The notes under the pieces were generated by a model. It was given only the letters and a program-made list of their open reading frames with translations. It was not told the DNA's origin and searched no databases. 64,000 bases of DNA. Origin: Desulfovibrio sp. (GTDB lineage Bacteria > Desulfobacterota > Desulfovibrionia > Desulfovibrionales > Desulfovibrionaceae). The DNA lies in assembly GCF_019422935.1 (NCBI RefSeq), contig NZ_JAHZCJ010000004.1:124001-188000 (forward strand), in the 5' to 3' direction. Shown in pieces: positions 8,855-20,538 of this stretch (position 1 is its first letter; the number at the start of each line of letters is the position of its first letter). The translations under genes and the position numbers were made by a program.

Positions 8855-9305
8855 AAGTAATCAAGATATCCTGTGCGGACTGTGCTTTCTGGCAATCAGC
8901 GCCGCTTTTGCCGTGCAGATGCATGATCTGGAAGATGTGACGCGCGTCTTTCCTGAGGCACTTCTTACAGTGATCGCGCTTGGCGGGGTGTGGTTTGTCG
9001 GTAAGGGGATCTACCTGAAGCGGCGTGACAATTCTTCTTGTGAAACAGAATCCGTTGCCTGGAAAAAGGTAGCAATAATTGCGGCAATAGCCTTGGTTTA
9101 CGCTGTGTTGTTGTCAGTACTTGGTTTTTTTGTCAGCACGGCTGCCTTTATTTTTTGCACATCCATGATTCTGGGAGATAAAAACAAAGGTATTTGGCAT
9201 CTGGCCAAGGTCAGCACGCTGTATTCCCTGGTCTTTTGCATCCTGATCTGGCTCAGTTTTGTGAAGTTGCTCAATGTACCAACGCCAACAGGCCTGTTTT
9301 TTTAG
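8847..9305 (+). CDS. Tripartite tricarboxylate transporter, small membrane subunit (TctB family)
   Basis: A 152-residue protein with four hydrophobic segments (about residues 7-24, 41-56, 73-95 and 113-140), the expected TctB topology. The ATG at 8847 is preferred to one at 8802 because GGAGA lies 7-8 bases upstream and the start then overlaps the tctA stop by eight bases, giving translational coupling. Sequence conservation in TctB is low, so the call rests on size, topology and position. Gene order is TctC-TctA-TctB; many TTT operons have TctC-TctB-TctA. Confidence 0.75.
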   Translation: MCKSNQDILCGLCFLAISAAFAVQMHDLEDVTRVFPEALLTVIALGGVWFVGKGIYLKRRDNSSCETESVAWKKVAIIAAIALVYAVLLSVLGFFVSTAAFIFCTSMILGDKNKGIWHLAKVSTLYSLVFCILIWLSFVKLLNVPTPTGLFF

Positions 9306-9371
9306 AAACATGCCAGGATATAAAATTGGCAAGTTTATTGTGATTCACTGCATTACATGGAGATGTACAGG

Positions 9372-10463
9372 ATGAAAATTACTGATGTGCAGGCCATACC
9401 TTTGCGCATTCCGCAAAAAATTAAGGCTTCAAAATCTGAAAAGTGTTTCAATACTGAAAGTGACGGCCATGTACTGGTAAAGATTCATACAGATGAGGGG
9501 ATTACCGGAATTGGTGAAGCCTGGAGGCTCACGCCATGCGCTGTTGCAAAATTCATTGTTGAAGCTCTCAAACCCCGGTTGATGGGGGCTGACCCCACAT
9601 GCATCGATGCCTTGTGGCAAAAGATGTACATCGCCACCTTCCGATACGGGCGCAAGGGGATGGTACTGAACGCCATCAGCGGCGTGGAAATCGCCCTGTG
9701 GGACATTCTGGGAAAAATGAGCGGACTCCCGGTCTACAAACTGCTCGGGGGCGCGCACCACAGTTCCATTCGTGGATACGCCAGCCTCCCCCCATACCCA
9801 ACGCCGGAAGAAGCAGCAGAAGACGCCGCGGCCCAGGCCGGAGACGGCTATCATATGGTCAAATTGCACCAGCGGGATGTGGCATCTGTGGCAGCAACGC
9901 GAAAAGCCATTGGTGACAACGTTGAACTTGCGCTGGATGTTAACGGCTGCTGGAGCAGACGGGAAGCGGTGACCATGGCGCAACGCATGGAAGAATACTC
10001 ACTCCGCTGGCTTGAAGAGCCCGTCAGCCCCATGGATGATTATGACGGTCTGAGCTTCATACGCGAACGCAGCAACATCAGCATTGCCGCAGGCGAAAAT
10101 GAATACACCCACTATGGATTCAAAACCCTGATTGAAAAAAACGCCGTTGATATTTTACAGCCCGACGTTATCAAGGCTGGAGGATTGTCCTGCTGCCGCA
10201 AAATTCTGGGCATGGCAGAAGCCTGGAATATCCCCCTGATAACACACTCGTTCTATTACGGCGCAGGTGTGGCGGCCACAGCTCATTTTGTGATGTCAAA
10301 TCCCTTTGGCAACGAAATGGAAATCTGCACCACCCCCATTGAAGAGAACTTCATCAGCCCGGATTTTCGACCTGTCCACGGCAAAATAACTGTTTCTGAC
10401 GCACCTGGTCTGGGCATAGACGTGAATGAGGACGTTGTTAAGCATTACCGTATAGACATTTGA
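9372..10463 (+). CDS. Enolase-superfamily protein, mandelate racemase subgroup (candidate 2-hydroxyacid racemase or dehydratase)
   Basis: A 363-residue enolase-superfamily enzyme: capping domain (1-125), then a (beta/alpha)7-beta barrel. Metal ligands are Asp189 (ALDVN), Glu216 (WLEEP) and Glu242 (AGEN). The mandelate-racemase His-Asp pair is Asp265 and His292 (THSF), with Glu315 or Glu317 in the position that polarises the carboxylate. The usual Lys-x-Lys of strand 2 is Lys164-x-His166. The family abstracts the proton alpha to a carboxylate. Beside suyAB this could interconvert (S)- and (R)-sulfolactate, a step done elsewhere by two dehydrogenases (SlcC/ComC), none of which is in this window. 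A sugar-acid dehydratase is the main alternative. GGAG precedes the ATG at 9372. Confidence 0.85.
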   Translation: MKITDVQAIPLRIPQKIKASKSEKCFNTESDGHVLVKIHTDEGITGIGEAWRLTPCAVAKFIVEALKPRLMGADPTCIDALWQKMYIATFRYGRKGMVLNAISGVEIALWDILGKMSGLPVYKLLGGAHHSSIRGYASLPPYPTPEEAAEDAAAQAGDGYHMVKLHQRDVASVAATRKAIGDNVELALDVNGCWSRREAVTMAQRMEEYSLRWLEEPVSPMDDYDGLSFIRERSNISIAAGENEYTHYGFKTLIEKNAVDILQPDVIKAGGLSCCRKILGMAEAWNIPLITHSFYYGAGVAATAHFVMSNPFGNEMEICTTPIEENFISPDFRPVHGKITVSDAPGLGIDVNEDVVKHYRIDI

Positions 10464-10536
10464 TCAATCCAGATAGTGCAGAAACATTAGCCCCGCTTGG
10501 CAAAGGTGGGCAAGCATCCAACGCAGGAAACAAAAC

Positions 10537-11208
10537 ATGCGTTACGCCATCAACTGTCAGATAGACCGCCTTTCGTCCGAGATTGTGGGTCAGTACGCTG
10601 ATCTTGCTGTAGCGGACATCTGCGACGCTCTGGGCCGCAATGCCGCCCTGCCGTCAGCGCTCAAGCCCTTTAGCAACAGCCGCATTCTGGGTAGCGCCTA
10701 TACCGTCAATCTGCCCGCGAGCGAAAATCTGCTGCTCTACTATGCCGTAGCCAACGCCCGGCCCGGCGACGTGCTGGTGGTGTCCTGCGCGGGCTATACG
10801 GAAAGAGCCGTTGCCGGCGAAATAGTGGCGGCTCTGGGTAAGGCGCGCGGTCTGGCAGGCTTTGTCATCGACGGCGCTGTGCGCGACGCCGAAGCCCTGC
10901 GACAGACGGATTTTCCCGTCTATGCGCGGGCGGTGTCGCCCAACGGGCCATACAAAGACGCCTGCGGCGAAATCAACGTACCTGTCAGTATGGGCAACGT
11001 TGTTATTCAGCCCGGCGATCTGATTGTGGCGGATGCGGACGGCATTGTGTCCATCCGGCGGCAGGAGGCAGCTTCTGCGGCGGAACAGGCCCGCAAAATT
11101 ACGGAAACTGGTCTAAGAAAGCTGCAATCCATTGAAAAACACGGTTCAATGGACATGGCATGGCTTTATGACAAACTCGCCAAAAGCTGCTGTGACATCC
11201 GCAACTAG
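10537..11208 (+). CDS. RraA-fold protein (4-hydroxy-4-methyl-2-oxoglutarate aldolase/oxaloacetate decarboxylase-like)
   Basis: A 223-residue member of the RraA/HMG-aldolase fold. The catalytic loop FVIDGAVRDAEALRQ contains the Arg-Asp pair used by class II pyruvate aldolases to hold the 2-oxoacid and divalent metal. The C-terminal strand IQPGDLIVADADGIVSI is also typical. In this family the proven reactions are retro-aldol cleavage of 4-carboxy-type 2-oxoacids and oxaloacetate decarboxylation. It ends the suy operon, 73 bases after the enolase-like gene, with AGGAAAC before its ATG. Its role is unknown; it may process a 2-oxoacid by-product. RNase E inhibition (E. coli RraA) is unlikely in this setting. 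Confidence 0.78.
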   Translation: MRYAINCQIDRLSSEIVGQYADLAVADICDALGRNAALPSALKPFSNSRILGSAYTVNLPASENLLLYYAVANARPGDVLVVSCAGYTERAVAGEIVAALGKARGLAGFVIDGAVRDAEALRQTDFPVYARAVSPNGPYKDACGEINVPVSMGNVVIQPGDLIVADADGIVSIRRQEAASAAEQARKITETGLRKLQSIEKHGSMDMAWLYDKLAKSCCDIRN

Positions 11209-11304
11209 TGCCCTTCATGGGGGTGGTTGCGGGGAGGGGTAGTCTTGCAAAAGGCCTCCGCGCACCCACCTCCGGATTGAGGCGCCAGCCCGCGCACGCA
11301 ACGC

Positions 11305-11335
11305 AAAACGCCCGCATCAGCGGGCGTTTTTATAT
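11305..11335. terminator. Bidirectional terminator after the suy operon
   Basis: AAAACGCCCGC, an ATCA loop and GCGGGCGTTTT form a perfect 11-bp stem with A- and T-rich flanks. It lies between the RraA-like gene (plus) and the end of the FlrC-like regulator (minus), so it can terminate both. Confidence 0.85.
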
Positions 11336-11362
11336 CTGTCTGGAAAAGTTACCCGGACAAAA

Positions 11363-12859
11363 TCAGTCGATGGGGTGCCCGGCTGCTCGGTACTCGTTCA
11401 ACTTGTTGCGCAGCGTGCGCACTGAAATACCCAACAGATCAGCTGCCTGTGTACGGTTGCCAGAGGTTACCTCCAGTCCCTTGAGAATCATGATGCGCTC
11501 CATCTCATGCAGAGGAATCACTGCGCCCTGGATACGGTTGTCTCCTGCCGATACGCCCGGTGCCGGGGCGTACTCGCCGGAGCGGGGCGCATCAACGTCC
11601 TGAACAACCGCAGAAGCTGCCAGCGCGTTGGCATGGGCTTCTTCCACCAGTGCAGCCGACTGGGGAGCTTCTTCTTCAAACAGCGGCCAGTCTTCATTCT
11701 CAAGCAGAAAATGGCAGGGCTCAACAGGCCTGCCGTTAGCCAGCAGCACTGCGCGTTCCATCAGGTTTTGCAGTTCGCGCACATTGCCGGGAAAGTCATA
11801 CTGCTGCAACCATGTAATGGCGCTTTCAGAAAGGGGAGCGGCAGGCAACTGATATTCACGCGTATACATGCCTATAAAAAATCTGGCCAGTTCCAGCACG
11901 TCATCCCCGCGTTCGCGCAGCGAAGGCAGACGCAGGGGAATAACGTTCAGCCGAAAATACAGGTCCTGACGGAACTTGCCCTCTTTTACCCAGCCTTCAA
12001 GATCGCGGTTGGTTGTGGCAAGCACGCGCACATCAACCTTGATGGTCTCGGTGCCGCCCACGCGGTCGATCTCGCCCTCCTGAAGCACACGGAGGAGCTT
12101 TGCCTGCAGGGCCATATCCATTTCAGAAATTTCATCAAGCAGGAGGGTGCCGCCATCGGCAAGCTCAAACTTACCAGGCTTACGGGCAATGGCACCAGTG
12201 AATGCACCTTTCTCGTGCCCAAAAAGCTCGCTCTCAAGCAGGTGTTCCGGCAGGGCGGCGCAGTTCACAGCCACAAAGGGCTGCTCCGCTCGCTTGCTCA
12301 TGGCATGCAGATAGCGGGCAAACATTTCCTTACCAGTACCCGATTCGCCGGTAATCAGCACTGTAGCGCGCGATCCGGCCACCTGACGGGCCAGTTGCAG
12401 CACCCGGGCAATGGCGGGGTGATCACCCACAATGCGCGGCCCGGAGCCTTCGTGACGGGCCTTGTGCCCGCCAAGGGTGGACACTGCCGGAACCGGGACA
12501 GACTTGCGCTTCTGGCCTGCCACAGCGGCGACGCGGTCCACATCCAGCGGTTCAAGCCAGTAATCTTGCGCGCCCAGCCCCATGAGCCTTTCGGCCTCTT
12601 CAGGGTTGCCTTTGTCCGTAATCACGATGACAGGAGGAAAATTGGGATCTTCCGCGCCAACGGCAAGCAGATCTTCCACACGAAAGCCCGGCAATGAAGG
12701 GCGTGAAAAAATCACGTCCGGCCCGGACTTTTTTATAAAAACGGAAGCGCCCTTGAGATTTTCTGCAATGCCAAGCTCATAGCCCGCATTTCGCAACGCA
12801 GGAAAGACGGCAGTGACTGCCTGAGCGGGAGTAAGAAAAAGAAGACGGCGCGATGACAT
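11363..12859 (-). CDS. FlrC/FleR-like sigma-54 activator with degenerate receiver domain
   Basis: A 498-residue protein: receiver-like domain (1-115), AAA+ domain with Walker A GESGTGKE, GAFTGA and Walker B LLLDEISE, and a Fis-type C-terminal HTH (TQAADLLGISVRTLRNKL). The overall organisation resembles flagellar class III activators. The receiver lacks its key residues: no acidic pair near the N-terminus, phospho-acceptor Asp replaced in DVIFSRPSLPG, and conserved Lys replaced by Glu in WLEP. It is therefore unlikely to be phosphorylated. No flagellar genes are in the window, so the target is inferred only from similarity. An ATG at 12919 would add 20 residues; 12859 begins at the receiver fold, but neither start has a good ribosome-binding site. 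Confidence 0.82.
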   Translation of the reverse strand: MSSRRLLFLTPAQAVTAVFPALRNAGYELGIAENLKGASVFIKKSGPDVIFSRPSLPGFRVEDLLAVGAEDPNFPPVIVITDKGNPEEAERLMGLGAQDYWLEPLDVDRVAAVAGQKRKSVPVPAVSTLGGHKARHEGSGPRIVGDHPAIARVLQLARQVAGSRATVLITGESGTGKEMFARYLHAMSKRAEQPFVAVNCAALPEHLLESELFGHEKGAFTGAIARKPGKFELADGGTLLLDEISEMDMALQAKLLRVLQEGEIDRVGGTETIKVDVRVLATTNRDLEGWVKEGKFRQDLYFRLNVIPLRLPSLRERGDDVLELARFFIGMYTREYQLPAAPLSESAITWLQQYDFPGNVRELQNLMERAVLLANGRPVEPCHFLLENEDWPLFEEEAPQSAALVEEAHANALAASAVVQDVDAPRSGEYAPAPGVSAGDNRIQGAVIPLHEMERIMILKGLEVTSGNRTQAADLLGISVRTLRNKLNEYRAAGHPID

Positions 12860-12919
12860 GAGAATTTGTGTATCGTTTCGCGCTTCACAATGCAACCGCC
12901 AAGGCCAAAAACAGGCCAT

Positions 12920-13097
12920 GTTCGGCTACTTGCAGCAAAAATGAGGGGAAAACAGTGTAACTTTCAGCCAGATTTGGCTGTTGCTTGGGCAAAAGCCTGC
13001 CTTGGAATGTCAGCATAAAAAATGGGCAGCATGCCATATTTTTCATATAATATACTAAAATAATTAATATTATGTTGTTTATTTATGACAAATGAAA
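12920..13097 (-). promoter_or_regulatory. AT-rich intergenic region, probable promoter of the FlrC-like gene
   Basis: The stretch 13037-13088 is almost pure A/T. On the minus strand TTGTCA (13091-13086) is followed after 16 bases by TATTAA, a plausible sigma-70 pair reading towards the regulator. The AT-rich tract could equally be an unwinding element, since it lies 2.2 kb from dnaA on the side where transcription diverges. Confidence 0.35.
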
Positions 13098-13322
13098 TCA
13101 GGCCCAACCGCTGGCAATAACGCCAATCCCCACCATGTTGGAGGCGGCAAGCCGCCATTGACTCTGCATAAAGGATTTGGCGCTTTCTTCCGCGAGCAGG
13201 GCTTCCACTGCTGCCGTGGAATCATTGATAATCGAGGGGTAGTAGGTAATGGAGTCCGGATTGCCGGGCGAACCCGGCAGCACGGTAACAGAAAGCCCGG
13301 ATGCTGGGTCATAGTATGTCAT
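13098..13322 (-). CDS. Small hypothetical protein (74 aa)
   Basis: I do not recognise this gene. The ATG at 13322 is preceded by an AAGGGGGG purine block a few bases away. The N-terminal half is Pro/Gly/Ser/Tyr-rich without a signal peptide; the C-terminal half (ALLAEESAKSFMQSQWRL, then SNMVGIGVIASGW) looks helical with a short apolar end. It stands alone on the minus strand between the M23 peptidase gene and the FlrC-like regulator. Its composition is protein-like, but a chance ORF cannot be excluded. Confidence 0.45.
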   Translation of the reverse strand: MTYYDPASGLSVTVLPGSPGNPDSITYYPSIINDSTAAVEALLAEESAKSFMQSQWRLAASNMVGIGVIASGWA

Positions 13323-13418
13323 AAAGCCCCCCTTGGCGGAAAATCCGCTGCAACGCCGCGCATCCGTTTAACGAGATCTGCGGGCCTGTCGGAAAAAACT
13401 TTACGAGCTTAACATGAA

Positions 13419-14927
13419 CTAGTTTCTATGCTTCTTTTTGCGCTTTTCGGCCTTGTGTTCCGGCTCGGATGACTTTTCGGGCTGCGGCAGATCCACCTTG
13501 TCGACCACAATACTGTCCACAGTATATTCAGGAAAGGTTTTTTCTCCCTTAAGCGCGGCCAGTTCCACTGCCATAACTTTTTCAAAGGCGCTCATGGCGC
13601 TCTTGCTGACCGGTTCACCTCTGGGGTTGATGGCTTTGGCGGGATTTACGAATTTGCCATTCTGCCGCAGCCTGAAATCAAGATGCGGCCCCGTGGCAAG
13701 GCCCGTCATGCCCACAAAACCGATAACCTGTCCCTGACGCACCTTCTGCCCGCTTTGCAGACCCCGGGCATAACCGGATAAATGCGCGTACAAAGACTCC
13801 AACCCGCCGCCATGACGCACAATAACCTGATTGCCGTAGCCGCCAGCCCAGCCACGCTGCGTAACCACACCTTCACCAACGGCCTTTACAGGCGTACCCG
13901 TGGGGGCGGCATAGTCCACACCTTCATGTGGTCTGGTATACCCCAATATGGGGTGGAGCCGATTTTTTGTAAAGCGCGAGGTCACGCGCGTGAACGCCAG
14001 GGGGGCCTGAAGCAGTGATTTGCGGACGTTTTCGCCCTTGCTGTTATAATAGCTGGCGGCCTTGTTGCCTTCGCGGAACAGGTAGGCCTCAAAGGTTTTA
14101 CCCTTGTTGGTGAAATGCGCGGCCAGAATACGACCATAACCCTTGTATTCGCCCTCGCGATAGCGCTTTTCAACCAGCACCGAGAAAGAATCGCCTTCTT
14201 GCAGGTCACGGATAAAGTTGATTTCCGAACCAAAAAGCTCTGCCAGCTTAAGGGCCATTTGCGGGCTTTCCCCGGCATCGGCCACTGCCTGAAAAAGATT
14301 GTCGTCAATGGTGGCACTCATGGTGGTGAGCAGAGTGACATATTCAATGGCCTCCACCCGGGCCACGGGCTGTTCCATGCCCTCCACCACCAAACGACGG
14401 CGGCTGTCTATTTCATATTCAAAACGTTTTACCTTGCCAGTGGTGGCATCGGTCACAACCACATAGGGCTGACCATCGCGAAAAGCCCGCATGGAAAACA
14501 CACGGCGCGCAGCGCTTATATAATCCTGCACGGCCTGACTGTCTGCCCCGGCAAGAATCTTGATGACAGTATCACCTTTCTCAACCGTGCCCTTGACCAC
14601 TTCTTCGCCAGGGGCGGCAGATTCTTCATCTGGATTTGCAGCGTCCGGCGCAGCGGATTGCGCCAGGTCTGCTCCGGTTTTTCCGTCACCTTCCTCAATA
14701 TTTGCCTGAGAGGCGGCTTCTGCCCCCTGGGCTTTGGAAGCATTGGCTGAATCCTCCCCGCCGTCAGCAGACGTTGTCTGGTCAGTAGAAGACTGCCCAC
14801 TCGCTATGGGGGAGTCAGCTTGCAACGGATCAAACGGGAGCCAACCCTTTTCCCAGGCAAATAAACCTGCAAAAAGCATAAACAGGGCCGCGACCAGTAT
14901 CCAGCGAATCTTCATGTGCAAAAACAT
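13419..14927 (-). CDS. M23-family (LytM-type) peptidoglycan metallopeptidase, membrane-anchored
   Basis: A 502-residue envelope protein: an N-terminal membrane segment (about residues 8-25), a long Ala/Asp/Ser/Gly-rich low-complexity linker (35-110), a middle OapA/LysM-like region, then a zinc-peptidase domain. The zinc site is visible as HEGVDYAAPTGTPV (His-x3-Asp) and HLDFRL, with SLYAHLSGYARGL between them. The family cleaves peptide cross-links in peptidoglycan or activates amidases. Starts at 14927 and 14915 are both possible; neither has a clear ribosome-binding site. The short Lys/Arg-rich tail (EHKAEKRKKKHRN) is unusual for the family. It is transcribed away from dnaA. Confidence 0.88.
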   Translation of the reverse strand: MFLHMKIRWILVAALFMLFAGLFAWEKGWLPFDPLQADSPIASGQSSTDQTTSADGGEDSANASKAQGAEAASQANIEEGDGKTGADLAQSAAPDAANPDEESAAPGEEVVKGTVEKGDTVIKILAGADSQAVQDYISAARRVFSMRAFRDGQPYVVVTDATTGKVKRFEYEIDSRRRLVVEGMEQPVARVEAIEYVTLLTTMSATIDDNLFQAVADAGESPQMALKLAELFGSEINFIRDLQEGDSFSVLVEKRYREGEYKGYGRILAAHFTNKGKTFEAYLFREGNKAASYYNSKGENVRKSLLQAPLAFTRVTSRFTKNRLHPILGYTRPHEGVDYAAPTGTPVKAVGEGVVTQRGWAGGYGNQVIVRHGGGLESLYAHLSGYARGLQSGQKVRQGQVIGFVGMTGLATGPHLDFRLRQNGKFVNPAKAINPRGEPVSKSAMSAFEKVMAVELAALKGEKTFPEYTVDSIVVDKVDLPQPEKSSEPEHKAEKRKKKHRN

Positions 14928-15285
14928 TGCAAACGTATACCTGCCGTGGTGTTCCTTGTCCAGCCGCCGTAACAGCAGTTGAGTTTTTACACAGATTTTA
15001 ACAGGTAATGCAGTATATTATAAAAACTGTATTCATGCCGTTGGTGGGGATCATCGATCCCCTCTGTTTTTAACGCCGAACAGTGAGCCGGGAGGCCATT
15101 GAGTATGGCGGCACTTGTTTCATATTAAGCTTTATGGTATGCATGCTCTTTGTTCCTTCATGGCGAGAACCGCGCCAAATCCGGCAAACAGGGCCTGTGG
15201 GTCCTGCCTGAAATGCCAACATGTCTTGGCGCAACGCCCAGGGAGGAACAGTTATCCACAGGCCTATGGACAGGCCATATACGCT
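14928..15285. other. Candidate replication origin region upstream of dnaA
   Basis: This gene-free stretch separates the divergent M23 and dnaA genes. It has a consensus DnaA box TTATCCACA at 15252-15260, a near-match TTTTACACA at 14985-14993 and an AT-rich block at about 14994-15035. Gene direction largely switches from minus to plus here, and dnaA-dnaN-gyrB-gyrA follow. Only two boxes are evident, so the functional oriC could instead lie in the dnaA-dnaN gap or near 13.05 kb. Confidence 0.5.
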
Positions 15286-16623
15286 ATGCTGAAAAACGAG
15301 TTACGGGACATACTGGCACAGCAAAAGGCCAACGACAGGGGAGACTGGCTGGAATCCCTTACCCTGCACCATGAAGGCGATACACTAACTGTCGGCTTTC
15401 CCCACTTTTATTTTGCCGCGTGGTTCAACCAGCAAAAGCGCGATCTTTTTGAACAGGCGCTTTCCTGCCGCTTTGCCGACAAAAAGCTTCCGCAAATAGT
15501 TTATGAACAGCCCGCCCTGGGCCACGCGCAGACATGGTCGCTCCCGCATATGGAGCAAAAAACTGCCGGTCAGAACAAACAAAGTTTTATGGTGCGCACG
15601 GATCCCCCCGCAGCGCCCAGAATTGAAAACGACGCATTCACAGCATTTATTGCCAATGCAAAAAATGCCTTTCCCCTGGCTGCCGCCAAGGAAATTGCAG
15701 AAAGACGCGCCGATGTGGCCTACAATCCCTTTCTGCTCTGTGGGCACAGCGGCACAGGCAAAAGCCATATTTTGCGATCCATGGCAGCCACTCTGGCAGA
15801 AGGGCCTGCAGGCAGCCGCGTTATTATTGCTGCGGCTGCGCGCTTTTGCGCAGACAATCCGGCATGGGTGCGCAGGCCGGAAATTTTCTGGCAGCAGTGC
15901 GATGTCCTGCTGCTGGACGATATTCAGGATATTGCTGGCCAGTCGGCCTGGCAACGCAAACTGGTATCCTGCATGGATGCCTGCCCACGCAGTGGCGGAC
16001 AGGACGGCAAGCCAGGACAGATGGTCTTTGCCTGCACGGGTCAGCCGCAGGCTCTCAAGGCTCTGGACGAACGATTACGTTCACGCCTTGAAAGCGGGCT
16101 TGTGGTCGAACTCATGGAGCCTGATCTTGATGTGCGCATGCGCTACCTGCAGGCCATGAGCAAAGAGCGGCATATGAACCTCACGCGGGAACAACTGCTG
16201 TTCATTGCCCAGCGCTGTTCGCAGTTTCGTCTGTTGCAGGGGCTGCTGCTCAAGGTGGCGGCCTTTTGTTCCGTTACAGGATGCGAATTGTCGCAGGCAG
16301 ACCTTGAAAACATTGTGCGTACGGGCGTGGCCGACAAGACGCCGGGCTGTCTGGAAATTCTTGGAGTTGTGTCCCGGGCCATGAACTTGCGGCCCGAGGA
16401 TGTGCTTGGCGGCAACCGCCGGCCAGACCTCGTGCTGGCGCGGCAGGTTTCCATGTATATATGCAGGCGCAAGCTGGGTCTTTCCTACCCGGAACTTGGG
16501 CGGGCCTTTGGCGGAAAGGACCATAGCACTGTCATATATGCTATTAAAAAGATTAAAAAAATTCTAGTTAGTGACAAAGCGCTCCAACAACTAGTGACAG
16601 AACTGGAGCTCAACGCACAATAG
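15286..16623 (+). CDS. dnaA: Chromosomal replication initiator protein DnaA, divergent type
   Basis: A 445-residue initiator. Domain I is about 1-80, a short linker follows, and the AAA+ core has Walker A GHSGTGKS (153-160) and Walker B LLLDDIQ (207-213). Domain IV carries the DNA-binding signature GGKDHSTVIYAIKKI. The P-loop differs from the usual GGVGLGKTH, and the middle of the AAA+ domain is diverged, but domain IV is unmistakable. The ATG at 15286 gives a normal domain I; longer in-frame starts add Cys-rich sequence overlapping the DnaA box. The box 26 bases upstream of the start suggests autoregulation. The ribosome-binding site is weak. Confidence 0.92.
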   Translation: MLKNELRDILAQQKANDRGDWLESLTLHHEGDTLTVGFPHFYFAAWFNQQKRDLFEQALSCRFADKKLPQIVYEQPALGHAQTWSLPHMEQKTAGQNKQSFMVRTDPPAAPRIENDAFTAFIANAKNAFPLAAAKEIAERRADVAYNPFLLCGHSGTGKSHILRSMAATLAEGPAGSRVIIAAAARFCADNPAWVRRPEIFWQQCDVLLLDDIQDIAGQSAWQRKLVSCMDACPRSGGQDGKPGQMVFACTGQPQALKALDERLRSRLESGLVVELMEPDLDVRMRYLQAMSKERHMNLTREQLLFIAQRCSQFRLLQGLLLKVAAFCSVTGCELSQADLENIVRTGVADKTPGCLEILGVVSRAMNLRPEDVLGGNRRPDLVLARQVSMYICRRKLGLSYPELGRAFGGKDHSTVIYAIKKIKKILVSDKALQQLVTELELNAQ

Positions 16624-16728
16624 CAGCCCGCCAACCGGGCGAAAATACGGGAAAATGTTCCTGGCGTTTCCTTGGACGTTGTTGGAATGTTCACTTTATT
16701 TTTCAATGATAAAAGCAAGTTAGCTTCC

Positions 16729-16757
16729 TTAAGAACATAGACACAGACGACTATAAT
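16729..16757 (+). promoter_or_regulatory. Candidate sigma-70 promoter for dnaN-gyrB
   Basis: TTAAGA and a perfect TATAAT (16752-16757) are spaced by 17 bases. The -10 sits inside the palindrome ACTATAATAGT and only about 16 bases before the dnaN start, implying a very short leader containing just AAGGA. A second weaker pair, TTGGAC-N17-TTTATT, is at 16672-16700. Confidence 0.4.
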
Positions 16758-16773
16758 AGTAAGGAAAAAACAT

Positions 16774-20333
<3,560 letters not shown>

Positions 20334-20344
20334 AAGGAAAATCT

Positions 20345-20377
20345 GTGTGGTGCTGCCCGTGCCGGGCAGTTCCACAC
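20345..20377 (+). other. Hairpin in the gyrB-gyrA gap
   Basis: GTGTGG and CTGCCC pair with GGGCAG and CCACAC around a 2x2 internal loop and a 5-base apex. It lies just after gyrB in the only sizeable gap (205 bases) of an otherwise tight gene string. No T-run follows, so RNA processing or partial attenuation fits better than full termination. Confidence 0.35.
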
Positions 20378-20538
20378 TGCTTCCTGTGAATATATCAATA
20401 GCGTGAAGCGAAAAGCCCGGTTTTCAACAAGGTTTTTCGCCGCATGACACGTAAAATGGGGATGCAGCAGGGTTCTGGCCCGTTGCATCAGGAGGGGTTT
20501 GCCCTTCCAGCCCCCAAATAACAGCAGCGAGGCCCGCA

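Noticed and set aside
10537..11208. RraA as an RNase E inhibitor
   Set aside because: The aldolase Arg-Asp site is intact and the gene belongs to a catabolic operon.
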